DNA from: Leptolyngbyaceae cyanobacterium JSC-12 | GTDB taxonomy: Bacteria; Cyanobacteriota; Cyanobacteriia; Leptolyngbyales; Leptolyngbyaceae | NCBI GenBank assembly: GCA_000309945.1 | Contig: CM001633.1 | Location: 4,877,793-4,941,792 of the forward strand | Reading direction: 5' to 3' | Length of the DNA stretch: 64,000 nucleotides | Shown here: positions 63,971 to 64,000 of the stretch, piece by piece | Layout of the letters: every line of letters begins with the position of its first letter | Numbering within the stretch: position 1 is the stretch's first letter | The notes under the pieces: model-generated | What the model saw: only the letters and a program-made list of their open reading frames with translations | The model's database searches: none | What the model was told of the DNA's origin: nothing | Translations under genes and position numbers: made by a program

Positions 63971-64000
63971 AGCAACGAGAGGATGAGATTTGGCTGAGGG

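Overview
This window comes from a cyanobacterial chromosome. It carries psaD (photosystem I), a high-light-inducible Hlip gene, a small photosystem-II-associated-type membrane protein, a DevBC exporter, a pentapeptide-repeat Ser/Thr kinase of the SpkB type, a DICT/GAF histidine kinase and many small cyanobacteria-specific families (DUF1517, DUF4346, DUF2949, DUF1361). The palindrome GCGATCGC (HIP1) recurs throughout, which is typical of many cyanobacteria. The gene content suggests a filamentous or Leptolyngbya-like lineage, but the genus cannot be fixed from the sequence alone.

Layout. 1-715: 5' part of a guanine deaminase gene cut by the window edge. 1035-2908: a four-helix coiled-coil membrane protein and a convergent small secreted Cys protein. 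3083-9368: gltB-gltD (NAD(P)H glutamate synthase) with a terminator and an inverted repeat in the leader. 9830-12534: two small unknown genes, then a GST/old-yellow-enzyme detoxification pair. 12740-13690: an IS200-type element beside a broken Nudix gene. 13796-16512: pheT plus a YciI-like gene. 16956-23492: SpkB-type kinase, glycogen debranching enzyme (glgX) preceded by a 38-bp direct repeat, and a divergent phosphoketolase-family enzyme. 23514-25637: an operon of a leaderless V8/trypsin-like protease, a carboxypeptidase-regulatory-like domain protein and a PrcB-like protein, with a LuxR-type HTH gene and an M15-like peptidase gene across a long AT-rich gap. 28798-33613: membrane protein, devB-devC without devA, dps, S-formylglutathione hydrolase. 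33967-42309: GAF protein, ffh, an HTH protein with an H1-like tail, a decayed ppk1 pseudogene, rsmB, a TerB-like gene. 42415-44441: photosystem-related small proteins and a DUF1517 protein.

44704-58080 is a surface-polysaccharide region: several glycosyltransferases, a three-domain protein joining an MshEN-like N-terminus, a phosphoglycosyl transferase and a WecG/TagA glycosyltransferase, and rfbC, rfbA and rfbB for dTDP-rhamnose synthesis. rfbD is absent from the window. ddl and a TPR gene lie inside the region. 58098-63970: DUF4346, an unknown gene, nucleoside hydrolase, DUF1361, a DICT-GAF histidine kinase, psaD with a clear terminator, and a DUF2949 gene.

The most unusual items are the leaderless protease operon with an internal terminator-like hairpin, the fused priming/second glycosyltransferase, the ppk1 pseudogene that lost its catalytic-histidine segment, and the M15-like protein lacking a zinc ligand. 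No CRISPR array, prophage, rRNA or tRNA gene was recognised. All function assignments rest on reading motifs by eye; no database search was run.
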